Shown here: one piece after another, positions 47,257-58,141 of the stretch
How the letters are laid out: each line of letters begins with the position of its first letter
Numbering within the stretch: the first letter of the stretch is position 1
Assembly: GCA_030522415.1 (NCBI GenBank)
Contig: CM060127.1
Span: forward strand, 3,203,422 to 3,267,421
Length of the DNA: 64,000 bases
Direction: 5' to 3'
DNA from: Channallabes apus
Lineage: Eukaryota > Chordata > Actinopteri > Siluriformes > Clariidae
Notes under the pieces: model-generated
What the model was told of the DNA's origin: nothing
Databases searched by the model: none
The model's input: the letters and a program-made list of their open reading frames with translations, nothing else
Position numbers and translations under genes: made by a program

Positions 47257-48819
47257 CACTGTAAAAAATAAATCCTGAAAATAGTTGTTGGAACAAAGAA
47301 ATATATGTTGGGCTAATATAATGCTGGTGTCAAAAAAGAAAAATATGTTTTCTCAATGATTGTATAAATTTCATTACTCAACTACGAAAGTTTCATCAAG
47401 GCAACGAGTAAAACTGTGTTCATGAAACATTTAACTGCACACAAACAATTTTATGTTGGACGAACAAGAGGGACCTCTGCGCATGCGCAAAAGCGTTCTT
47501 CCAGAATTTTCGAACTTCCCGCTATTTCCTCCCGAAATGGTGAGTACTTCATGGAAACTAACTGTCCTGCAAAGTAATTAGCAATTTTAGCTTTATAACA
47601 TATATATTATCCAGCAGCAAGCTTTAGAACATTATATTTTCGAGTGTTTATTTATATAATTTGGAGTGTTACAGTAGTTATCTGGCAATGCACTCGTTTC
47701 AGCTCCTAACGCATTTTTTTTTTCAGATGGTATGTACATTGACATTAATGTTAATCTATGAAACCGCTAAAGTTTAATTACGTTACATACATTTTATTCA
47801 TTTTAATGACTGATAATTTCAAAGGCTATTTGAAAAAGACAGCGCGTTAGTGCTCCACTGAGGGAGCTTAATGTTCTCACTTCATCATTCATTAACCTTA
47901 TAGTGTCTGAAAACGGTTATAATGGCTAAACGGACATTTTTTTTGTCTAGGATTTTTAATGGTTTTGAACTACAAACGGTTACTTAATTAGTTATTCATA
48001 TATTTTTCTTTTTGTATTTCAGGTATTAGGGAGAATATCTGGGAAACAGTGCTTACTGCATCTGCAAACAATCTTGGAGCTTGGCAAAATTATTTCACAA
48101 CATTTTTTTTTATATCTTAAACCATTTCTGAGTTAAAGCAAATATTTTATTTTCAAATAAGCCACTGCACGTTTTTACTGAGAAATATCAGTATGTTTTG
48201 TTCCTCAAAGCAGAAGTCTATTTATCCAATATGCTGTTTTGACTGAGTGTGATATTAGTAAGCTTTGTAACATGAATGTTAAGGGCACAGTTTCATTCTT
48301 GCATTTTGGAATGTTATTTGCATATTTTGTTATAACAATGCAGCATTTGTTTATTTGTTGAAAGAGTAGCTGGATTGCACTTAATCAATGTTGATAGTCT
48401 TTAACAGGTGTTTAAAGTTTACATTAAAAAAATATTCAAATTTAGAAGAATGTGTCATGTTATTTGAAATGTGGCCACAGTGAATAACCTACTCAAGTAA
48501 ACTTTAAGATGTTAATTTTATAATTATGCAAGCATAATTTCCAATTCAAAATGTACCTTTCAGTCAACTTGGAACATTTAATTGACACAACATTATATTT
48601 CAATTTGAGACTGCTTGTTGGCCTAACTAGGCATGTTTATTCAGCATAGAACATTTAGTTGACAGAATGTTTTATTTCAATTTGTGTGTACATTTAGAGG
48701 TAATCAGCACAGCAAAAACAAAATAGTTTATACAACTTAAATTGAGCCAACTAAAAATTTTAGATGCAACAGGTCACTAGAAATTTTTTAGTTGGAGTAG
48801 CAAGAATTTTTTTACAGTG
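47257..48819. mobile_element. Non-autonomous DNA transposon with CACTGTAAAAAA ends (EnSpm-like)
   Basis: It begins CACTGTAAAAAATAAATC and ends TTTTTTTACAGTG, inverted ends 1563 bp apart. The CACTG start and poly(A)-like subterminal run are typical of fish EnSpm/CACTA elements. Internal inverted words (TTCAATTTGAG / ACTTAAATTGAG) occur. No transposase. The flanking 2-3 bp do not clearly duplicate. Confidence 0.65.
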
Positions 48820-49211
48820 TACGTTTTCATATGCTTTACTCACAGAGGAGTACGAATTTTTAAAAAATTACTAGTTTTGGACAAAATAAGGGGAAAGTGT
48901 TATTTTTCCCATCAAAACCAAAACTTAATCACTAAAATAGATAGATTGTACTACTTTTATTAGGTGTACCTGCAAAACTACTGAAACATGACATTTCGAA
49001 TAGTAACCTTTGCTTTATAGAATTACATTGTACAATGGTGCTTATGGCTAAATTACTGAGCTCATATAAGCGGACATGTCGATGCTCACGACCAAAAAAA
49101 CTGAATTAAAACTATAACACAGTAGACTCCAGTCTATCATGTGGTAATTTATTTCTTGTTTTTCCTTTTATACTACAGATTCACAGCCTAACATTTGAGA
49201 GGTTTATTACC

Positions 49212-49245
<34 letters not shown>

Positions 49246-49551
49246 GAACAATTATAACATTTATAATATTAATGATAAGCAAAAGACATTACTTTAACAA
49301 TTTAACACTGCATACAATTCACATTTTCTTAAAATCTAATGTCCTAAACTTCCTTTTTATTGCAATAATTCTGTGTTTAAATGCTTTTCCGACGAGTACA
49401 CTATACATCGTTGTTGTTTTGCTCTCAGAATAAACACTGAAACACAACCACACTCGTATCACATTACCAATTAATAAAATACGAAATAAATTATGAACAC
49501 GCGGTTTTCTGATAAACTTATAAAGATGTCTTATGAGAGTTATTAAGAGTT
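48820..49551. other. Non-coding, with (TAA)n at 49211-49244
   Basis: AT-rich with a perfect AAT/TAA trinucleotide run. No gene is supported. Confidence 0.5.
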
Positions 49552-49660
49552 CTACCTTCACATCACGCTTCTCCATCATCTGTATCGCGCCTCGGCCCCC
49601 GGCTCAGGTTCACATCCCCGCCTGTCAATCAACTGCCGGCTCACCTGAGACTGCTACCGT
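49552..49660 (-). other. Candidate upstream exon / promoter region of sdr42e2
   Basis: A short GC- and CpG-rich block stands out from AT-rich flanks. On the minus strand it reads ATGATGGAGAAGCGTGATGT then GAAG|GTAGAA: an eight-codon open start (MMEKRDVK) followed by a possible donor. If spliced to an acceptor inside exon 1 (for example ATGAAG|GAG at 45800) it would give a different N-terminus. This is inference only; it could equally be a non-coding first exon or chance. Confidence 0.3.
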
Positions 49661-49967
49661 AAACCCGAGAGAGCACGAGCACCCAGACTCACCCGGCAGC
49701 TTTAAAGCGCTACGGTAAAGTGAACGCCTCAGAATGTTCCCGTAAATCTCAGAGAATAAGGGACATTCAACGTGTAATTTTACCTTTACTGTTACCGTAA
49801 GTCTAAGTGAATATGAGACTAGAGCATGTGTAGTTGTGCCTGGTGCTGCTACCCTAAACATAAGAGAAGAGGACACCAGAAAACATGTAATTCCACCTGG
49901 TACTGCTACCTTAAATCTCAGAGAATATGAGATAAATACGGTGCAATTTTACATTGTGCTGCTAATA
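49660..49967 (+). repeat. Degenerate minisatellite (TGCTACCGTAAACCT family), left array
   Basis: About five diverged units of ~55-65 bp with the core GTAATTTTACCTGGTACTGC, TACCGTAAACCTCAGAGAAT. The same family occurs at 63620-64000 in the same orientation. Confidence 0.8.
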
Positions 49968-50320
49968 TGGAACTCCAAAGTGTTCAAAATAAAATAAATA
50001 AATAGGGCATTATGAAATAAATAACTCTAGGAATAAATAAGACACATATGTAATATGAGAATGATATTGTGAAATAATGGAACATATTTTGAAAAAAAAG
50101 CTTATTATTGTGAAATATATTTACTTATTATTATGAAATAATATTTCATGGTCATTAATTTTCCCAATAACAGATTATTGCAGAGGCATTTTATTTAATT
50201 CATGCGGTTTTTATTTCAAAATGTCATTTTTTCAAAGTCAGTTTTTATTTCAAAATCCCCTTTTTCACGATGGCCTATTTATTTCATAATGCGACTTTTC
50301 AGCAGAATGAGTCGTTCTGT
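49968..50320. repeat. Long repeat, left copy of a 13-kb-spaced inverted pair
   Basis: From TATGGAACTCCAAAGTGTTC to TTTTCAGCAGAATGAGTCGT. The reverse complement, with moderate divergence, is at 63250-63619. Both are rich in TTATTTCAAAATG words. Confidence 0.88.
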
Positions 50321-50350
50321 CAATCAGCGCCAGTGGGTTGGACCTGCACG

Positions 50351-50400
50351 AAAAATGTATCCTAACAAGCTCGATTCGTCAAACTCGATTTTGACAGTTT
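50351..50400. repeat. Short inverted match to 56369-56416
   Basis: AAATGTATCCTAACAAGCTC, then GTCAAACTCGATTTTGACAG, is found reversed at 56369-56416 with a few changes. This suggests that the repeat family of 49968 continues further than the pair itself. Confidence 0.7.
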
Positions 50401-50600
50401 TATATGAAACAGTAGCAAAACCCGAGAGCTTGCAAATTTGAATGTGAGAACTTGTAAAATTAATAGTTGTATTTGTAAGTTGAAATTTATACTCACAGCT
50501 CTGATGTGTACACCTGTGTTTTGAATTCGAAGTTGCAGATTAATAGTGACAAATGTGTAAAGTGTCACTCACATAAACAAAATGTCAGGCACAATTGTGT

Positions 50601-51150
50601 ACTACACATTTATCTTTGCGCTTTACTTCAGTTTCGCTGTACAATCACAAGTCGGCACTCACAACCTCTCAGATCTGGCAGTACAACCTCAAATCCCAGC
50701 GCTCTGACTTTTGCTACTCATTTTGCGATATTCCTGTAGCAAAACTCACTTGTGCACTTGTAAACGCGAACTTGAGAGAGCAGAGTCGGGGGCGGGGCTG
50801 GGTGGGAATGAAGTCATTTTATTGGTCGATGCCTCACCAATGAACTACACCACCGAATCGGCGCGAGTTGCTCTGCGTAGTCTGTGACGTCATCGCGCAC
50901 AAAATGTCCCACTTCATTGGCTGGCGTTGTTCATTTGTGAGGCATCGACCAATAAAATTACTTAATTCCCACCCCAGCCCCCAGCGTTTACAAGTGCACA
51001 AGTGAGTTTTGCTACAGGAATATCGCAAAATGAGTAGCAAAAGTCAGAGCGCTGGGATTTGAGGTTGTACTGCCAGATCTGAGAGGTTGTGAGTGCCGAC
51101 TTGTGGTTGTACAGCGAATCTGAAGTAAAGCGCAAAGATAAATGTGTAGT
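50601..51150. repeat. Large fold-back palindrome (arms 245 and 222 bp, loop 83 bp)
   Basis: Left arm 50601-50845 and right arm 50929-51150 are inverted copies, more than 90% identical apart from one ~24-bp indel. Arms run from ACTACACATTTATCTTTGCG to TTGGTCGATGCCTCAC(C/A)AATGAAC. The loop is CpG-rich and contains GACGTCATCGCGCAC. The overlapping open frames on the two strands have the same peptide because of the symmetry and are not genes. Confidence 0.93.
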
Positions 51151-51544
51151 CAAATTGACATTTTCCGTCGTCTCGGTTTTTAAATATATTTAGAGCTTAA
51201 GTCATAATAAAGTCATAATATGTTGTAGCGAAGAAATACTACAATTATGATAATTTACACATCCAAGTACTGTGTCCAACAAACATGAAAAACTATAAAT
51301 ATAAAAAATATGAGTTAGAAAACATGATTTTATTGTGTTTAGACAGACTCTCTGTTTTTATCTGTTTAGTGTTATTATTAAAGAAAACAGCACAAACAAC
51401 AGCACTAGGGCTTAAAAAAAAATTATTTCGACAATACTTACAGTTGTTAGAGTTTAAGACATCAAGATTTAAATATAGAAATAACTAAAACAAATAAAGC
51501 AAACTTCCAGAATAGATAATAAAAAAATAAATCAATAAAAAAGA
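51151..51544. other. Non-coding, nothing recognised
   Basis: AT-rich stretch between two repeats. Confidence 0.4.
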
Positions 51545-51900
51545 TGTATGTGTCACGAATGTGCCGGGTGTGTGTGCGTGGCAAGAATGCAGAGGAAGCG
51601 AGCTGGCGGTTCAAAGTAATCGTCTTTATTTTGCTGACGACAAAACATAAATTAACCCAACACAAACCTATAACTGTAACTAAAGGCTAGACGCCTGACT
51701 GCTATTCAGTCAGGCTATTTATAATGAAACAAACATAATTAACTCATTAACTTCCCTCGGTTCAGGTGAGCTTCTACGTCACCTGACCGAGGGGCAAACT
51801 GGGAAATGAAGTCAAAATGGAACTCAAAAGAAACTACAAACTAAAACCAAAAACGGGCGTTAGGCGACCCTCTAGGGGTTAACCGTCACAGTATGCAGTA
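51545..51900. repeat. Unclassified block with a small hairpin
   Basis: Sharp composition change from the flanks. Contains a hairpin at about 51755-51794 (CCCTCGGTTCAGGTGA paired with TCACCTGACCGAGGG). It has the look of a mobile fragment, but no family signature was recognised. Confidence 0.4.
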
Positions 51901-52124
51901 TAATCGGGGCCTCTCATTACATTATTTGCTGCACTTCGTCTGGCATTGAACCAAAATATATTGCCTTACATTTGTGAATAAAATATAATTGTTTTTTTCA
52001 GAGATTTATTTGTGCAAAATAATATTTATGCAATATAATTACAGGATCTGGATTCGTTTTTCGTTTTTTATATATATATACACACCATTTTGCTATACTA
52101 GACATTCTCGTAATACGGCGACGT

Positions 52125-52674
52125 AGGGAGAGAAAAAAACTCGCCGCTACTGGGTTTTCTACACATAGGAGTCAGTGAGAGGGTTCACACGGGCTTTGGT
52201 GACGTGCATTTATCCGGCTGTGCGGTTATACGGTGTCAACGAACGCACGGAAAACAGTTCGTTTTCTTCACGTTCATTTTACACTTCGGAGGACCGGATA
52301 TATCACATGATCCTACACGCTATACAGAGGGAAATGCGGAAAAAGGGAAAAATAAACAGAGCAAACCCTCGGTGCTTCATCCGCGCTCCCCGGACTCTAC
52401 GAACGGCCGAATAAAAACCGCTCGATTTTAACGCCCGATTAGAGGTGTTTAATGTAAATTGCTCCCATACCTGGGAGGACTTGGGGCGCGCGCTTTTTCC
52501 TGCAAACGCTTCTGTAACCTCCATTGTGCGAGCGACTGTGTACAGTATCTCTGCGTATTTGTGCATCTTGTGGTCGCGCTCCTCAATAACGTGAGCAGCC
52601 CAACTAATCGATAACGGCATTCGTTGACAACAAATTCCATTATCGATAATTATCGATTAGTTGTTGCAGCCCTA
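52125..52674 (-). mobile_element. hAT-type element, second copy, rearranged and truncated
   Basis: The right end GTTGCAGCCCTA (52663-52674), with its ATCGAT-rich subterminal part, matches the left end of the element at 15517-16991 in reverse. The middle part (about 52185-52375) matches 15800-16050 in the same direction, so middle and end are inverted relative to each other between the two copies. The opposite terminal repeat is absent (starts TAGGGAGAGA). Confidence 0.82.
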
Positions 52675-52689
52675 ATACGTTGCAATTTT

Positions 52690-54480
52690 GACTACATAGT
52701 CTTTTTTTTTTTTTTTATAAACATTTAGCAACATACTTAATTCGAGGGGATTGTTGATGTTTTTTTTTTTTTCATGTTTCCTCTGTCACTAATGCCTGAA
52801 AGTTCTGTCAGGGGTCATGGGGTGATAGTTAATATAAGATAAGGGTTGAGGAGCATTTACGAAGGGTGAGTGTCCTTGTGCCGGACAACGTTCAGTTCAA
52901 AGGAGATGCTAAACTCCTGTTAGAAACTTTTCTCAAAAACCTAAGGTAAAAGTCAGCATTCTTTAGGTATTTGTCTTGTTTTCCCTGCATCACCATGCCT
53001 TCACTTGTGAAAGTTAGGGTAGCTAAATGTGATTAATAAAGTTTATATGCATTGCAATTTTGAGTACAGCCTTTTTTTCCCCATAAACTTTTAGCAACAT
53101 ACTGTATTTGAGGGAATTGTTTTTACGGTGTCTGTTGCCAAACCTTCTTGTATGAAAGATCTGTTAAACGCCAAGTCTGTGTTATTTATATTGTCGTTTT
53201 AGAAACTTTTCAGAAAACTCTAACACATCCTAGGCACCATTTGCTGTTTTTGATGTTTTTTCTTCCATTACATTATTTCTTCACATATGAAAGTTGAAAG
53301 TTAGTGCACCGGAATTTTAGCTGCACAAATTATTTTTCAAAAAAATCAAACAACGTATCTGGAAAAAAACTATTATCCTTTATAATTTTGTCTTGTTTTC
53401 TAGTAGTTGTGTCTGCGTACACGTGTTTTTGGGGATGTAACAAGAGGGTGGATTAAAAAATAATTTAAAAAAATGCACAGTGAGGTGTTAAACTTCTGTT
53501 ACAAACTTTTCCTAAAATCTAAGTCAAAGTCAACGTTCTTTATGCTTTTGCCATGTTTTCCCAGTGTCACTAAGCCTTCACTCGTGAAAGCCCAGATAGC
53601 TTAATGTGAACATTAAAGTTTATATGCATTGCAATTTTAAGTTAGATTTTTTTTTTGTTTCTAAAATAAAATGATTACTCACAACAATTACTAAAAGAAA
53701 CTAAAAGAAATTTCATACATGTAAGTTTAATGACTGAGGAATCAAGTCTAATCATTCAACAGTTATCAACTTCTTGACTCAAATACGTTGTTTAAAAAAA
53801 TGTGTAACTAATTAACTTTCATAGGTGGAGAAATATTGTAATGGAAGACAAAACCTTTGAGAACAAAAACCTATTGCCCAAGATGTGTTAGTTCTTCTGA
53901 AAAAGTTTGTTAAACGACATTATAAATAACACTTTGATGCTTTCAGCTTTATTTATGATATGTTGTTTGATTTTTATGAATGAAGAATTTATTTGCACAG
54001 CTAAAATTCTGGTGCAATAACTTTTAACTTTCATAGGTGAAGTAATATTGTAATCAAAGACAACAACTATTGCCTATGTGTTAGAGTTTTCTGAAAAGTT
54101 ATAAAATGATATTATACTTACACATAGCCTTGATGCTTAACAGATCTTTTAAAGCGTGAAGGTTTAGTGACGCAGGAACCATGTCTAAACAATCAAGAAC
54201 TTCTACTTTTACATTTTGTTAGATTTTTTTTGAGTTTCTAAAATAAAAAGTATTGCTCACAACATTTACTAATAGAAACTAAAATAAATTTCATATGTGC
54301 AAGTTTAATGACCGATGAAACAAGTCTAATCATTCAACAGTATCAACTTCTAACTCGGATACAGTATGTTGTTAGATTTTTACAAAAAATTGTGTAACGA
54401 ACTTCCAGTCTAATTACTTTTAACTTAAGTGAAGAAATATTGTAATGGAAGTCAAAACCTAGAAGAAAAAGAAAAACAAC
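52690..54480. repeat. Complex direct and inverted repeats
   Basis: Direct copies: TGCATTGCAATTTTGAGTAC-type words at 52678, 53048 and 53626; a ~150-bp block at 53643-53790 again at 54218-54375; ATGCCTTCACTTGTGAAAG at about 52994 and 53571. Inverted copies: 53255-53345 against 53975-54065 (TAGCTGCACAAATTATTT and reverse). No coding capacity. Probably a decayed satellite or fold-back element. Confidence 0.7.
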
Positions 54481-55190
54481 TTTTACCTCATGTTTTTTGT
54501 ATTCCTACCCCTGTGTGAATGTTTCCCTACAGGTCCCATGTGTGACCGCTTTGTCCCAAACTCTGCGCTGCGGTGTGAATTGAACGAGACCGGACAACAA
54601 ATATTCCACAAGCCACTTTTTATTATTATTATGAATGAATTAAAAACCAAATGAATAAAAAACTGTTTGCTTATAAATGACCTGTGAGTCTAAATAATTT
54701 TAATTTTAGCCATGGAGTTCAAACATACATACATAGTGTCACTTCCAAAGAAAACATGCATTAAACAACCTCTATTTGTGGTTCCCTACAGTTAAATTGC
54801 ATTTTTATCAAAAAACTACATCTTACTCGCAATAAACCAACTTTAACTAGCCTTTTTTTTTTTTTTTTTTTCCAAGCTAGAGCTCCGTCAGAACTCACCT
54901 CTCTCCCGCTACGCTTCCCGCGTTACTCTCTGAAGGAGCGCAGCCGAAACCGGAAGAAGAAGCGGTAACTCTTAAAGGGGCCGTGTCCCATTTTTTAGCA
55001 GTCACATAAGCATAACTGAATATTTCAACACTAGTGCAAAGCAATAAGATTAAAGTAAATTAGCACTAAAATAATTTCCAGAGTGTAAAATATCAAAAAT
55101 ACCAAAGAAATAATAACCAAAAAGACATATTTTGAGTGAAATTAAATGTAAATATATCTGCTACACATGCATGGTCGTAAACACATATGC

Positions 55191-55221
<31 letters not shown>

Positions 55222-57269
55222 GCCCTTGGCGTAAAAAATTTCTAAACAATGCTATTAAACATTAGCCCCATCTCCCCATGAAAAAATATCTGGTCAAACT
55301 TTTATTACATCCTAATCTGATAATGGATGTTAACTAACACCCCTGTGCCATTAGACTTTTAACCGACTTAAACTAGTTAAACTGTTAACCAACTTTAACT
55401 AGACTTTTAACCGATCTGTTGGATCAGTTAAGCATGTAATTCCTAACAAAATGATCATGGCACACAGTGAACTGATGATTCACGGTGCAGCTTTTGTTTT
55501 CTTCCATTAAATTATTACTAATCACTAGACACACCGTCACCCCTGCTCTAGTCTTAGGGAACTTTTTAAAAGACAAACTAGGCACAGTCCTACCTAAAAA
55601 TGTGGATAAAACAACAGATGTAGATGAGCATTCTAAAAAAAATAAACACCTTTTACGACTAAGCTGAAGAGGCGGAGGCGGGGTTTCGTCACGCGCAGAT
55701 CCGGCCAATCACAAGGCCCGGGAGGAAACCCGTTTGATTCCCCTTTCTCAAACTCAGCGCGCATTCCGTACCAGACAAGACTTCGCTGCTCATGCGCTAC
55801 ACGCTCTTGACATCGGACAAACTCATACGCAGCGAAACTGTTTACGCGCGGGTCTCTTGTATTTTTTCTCGAGGGTATGCGCGCAACAACACCGTTTTTA
55901 GTCGTATCATCGAGACCAATTTACTTCTTCTTCAACGACTCGGGGCTCTCGCCCTCTGGTAACGTTTATTCTCCTTCTCTTTAAAAGTAACTTAAAACTA
56001 GCAAGTTAGGTAGTCCTCAGTCATTCAAAGTGCAACAAGTTTTTACCAAAGTGAATAAATGTTTCACTGTTCGCCCCTGGGTAATAAATACATTCTCCCT
56101 GGCTTAATAGTTACGCACAAACACCTTGAAATGAGTCCCCTCACCAAGCATATTTTTTCAAATAAAACACACTGAACAAATTCTTACAATAAATAAATGA
56201 AATAAATACGTATGTAAAGGAATAAATACGTATATAAATAAATGAAACGATGTCTAACGCATAAACATCGTTACACCCCTCCCTTTTTCTCAAAACCTCC
56301 CAATCTTAAAGGTCATCCAAAGGTTAACTATAAAAGGTCATAAAAAAAGCACTTAAGGGGGCACTTAAAAACTGTCAAAATCGAGTTTGACGAAAGCTTG
56401 TTAGGATACATTTTTTGCGCGCCTATTGGCTGATCCTTTAACATCGATTAGTTTCCCTGGATACCTGCTCCGCGGACTGGCCGTCTGGAGTACTGGGCGT
56501 TTTCCCGGTGGGCTGCTGGTCAGTGTGGCCGGCCCAGTCAGTACGTCAATTTATTTAAAAATTGACGGAAACTATAATATTGCATCTCTTTTTTTACGCA
56601 GATAGATGAGTGCGTTAATCGTACGGGCACCGCCGATAAAAAGTGCGTGTGTTTTTTTACTATGTTGTATATCACATTATGTATGTACAGTATGTTGCCC
56701 TTTATGAGCTGCTGCGCGTGTCCGCTGAGGAGGTGTGTGTGTGAGGAGGTGTGTGCGCGTGAGGAAGAGAGAACAGAGCAGGAGCTCAGCTGTGCTGCTC
56801 CCCCCTAAACGCTCTATTGTTTTACCCTTTTCTTTACTTTTACTGTATGTTTTGTATTATAATTTTGTGACGCTGAAAAAGGCTGATAAAGGTTTTGTGC
56901 TGAATGCTATTGTTGGCTCTGATATCTTTTTCCCCGGCTATCAGGCCCAAAGCGTCACAGTTTGTGTGCATGTGAATGTATTGTAATCCTATTCCATGTG
57001 TTCTGAAACCACGCCCCCTTTCACCTTTAATTTACAGAGGGAAAGAGATGGATCCTTTCACGATACAGCAAATAATGAATAATTACCATGGATGTAAATT
57101 GAAAAAAGAAAAGGTGGAGATGAAAATTTACACGACAAGAAGAAAAAGCTTTAAAAGATGATACTGTGAAATTCTTCAAATTAACTGATTCTGCCTTTGG
57201 CGTGAGGGGAAATTAAAGTTCTGGAGGCTCTGACAGCTCTAACATTACGGTCAGGGACAGTGAGTCTGG
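54481..57269. other. No gene recognised; two CpG-rich blocks
   Basis: GC- and CpG-rich stretches at about 54880-54980 and 55670-55970 stand out, the second with a CCAAT box (GGCCAATCAC at 55704). They could be promoter or LTR-like sequence, but no terminal repeat pair, primer-binding site or coding exon could be shown. A (CA)n run lies at 55195-55221. An open frame at 56735-56986 has no domain. Confidence 0.35.
56369..56416. repeat. Inverted partner of 50351-50400
   Basis: AACTGTCAAAATCGAGTTTG, then GCTTGTTAGGATACATTTTT. Confidence 0.7.
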
Positions 57270-57635
57270 ATCCAGCAGCCTCAGGGTCAGGGATGATGTT
57301 GATCAGCACCTCTCCCCTTCTGTACCCGAGCCACGTGAAAATCAACTAAACAGATAAACTGGAGTAAAATCAGAGGCAGCATTAGCTCGGGCTAGTAAAC
57401 AAGTTACTCATTTTAATTATTATTGTAGACAATATTAATTCAAAATAAGGCTGAGAAAATATTTAGAGTTAATATTGACTACAATAATAATTACTAGCAT
57501 GAGCTGATGCTGCTACTGATTTTATGCCAGATTACCTGTTCAGTTTGATTGGCATCATTTTCACTCAGGTACAGAAGGGGAGTGGTGCTGGTCAACATCA
57601 ACAGCACTGGTTCATCATCACTGACCTGCTGCACC
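57270..57635. repeat. Fold-back hairpin (~170-bp arms, ~25-bp loop)
   Basis: Left arm about 57270-57440 and right arm about 57465-57635 are imperfect reverse complements: CACCTCTCCCCTTCTGTACC against GGTACAGAAGGGGAGTGGTG, AATTATTATTGTAGACAATA against TATTGACTACAATAATAATT. No coding capacity. Confidence 0.82.
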
Positions 57636-58141
57636 TGCAGCTTACACGGATAAGTGGGATATCTTACACTGACTGCATCAAGATGATCCCCCCCTGACTA
57701 GCTAAAATATTGTCTTTATAGTTTTATATGTTGTCTTAATGTTCTTTCCTTTGTTTTAATTCAATTCAATTCAAATTTTTATTGGTCACATACACAATCA
57801 TACACAGTATAATATGCAGTGAAATGCTTTATACGACCGCCAGTGACCTTAAAAAAGAAAATAAAAGCTTGTACGTAAAATAAATAATCAATAAAAAGGA
57901 AATACTGAAGAAATAATTTTAACTAGTAAAATTAACTGTGCAATAAGGGCATAATAAAATATTGCAAAAATATAGAATATAGGGCAGAGTATATATGTAT
58001 ATAGAATTAAAGTGTCGCTGGTTGTGCAAATATGCATGAAAGGTGACATGTGCAATTGTCCAGATGTATGAGTATTTAGTGCAAGTGTGTATGAATGTGT
58101 CCATGATTGTCCAGTCAGTGTTGTGAGCTTAAAAGATGTTA

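Noticed and set aside
50595..51153. Two proteins with shared sequence on opposite strands
   Set aside because: The shared peptide is caused by the palindrome; no start context, domain or splice support.
52690..54480. CRISPR-like or regularly spaced repeats
   Set aside because: The repeats are long, diverged and irregular, and the genome is a vertebrate's.
54481..56640. LTR retrotransposon
   Set aside because: Composition hints at it, but no paired LTRs, primer-binding site or gag/pol motifs could be found.
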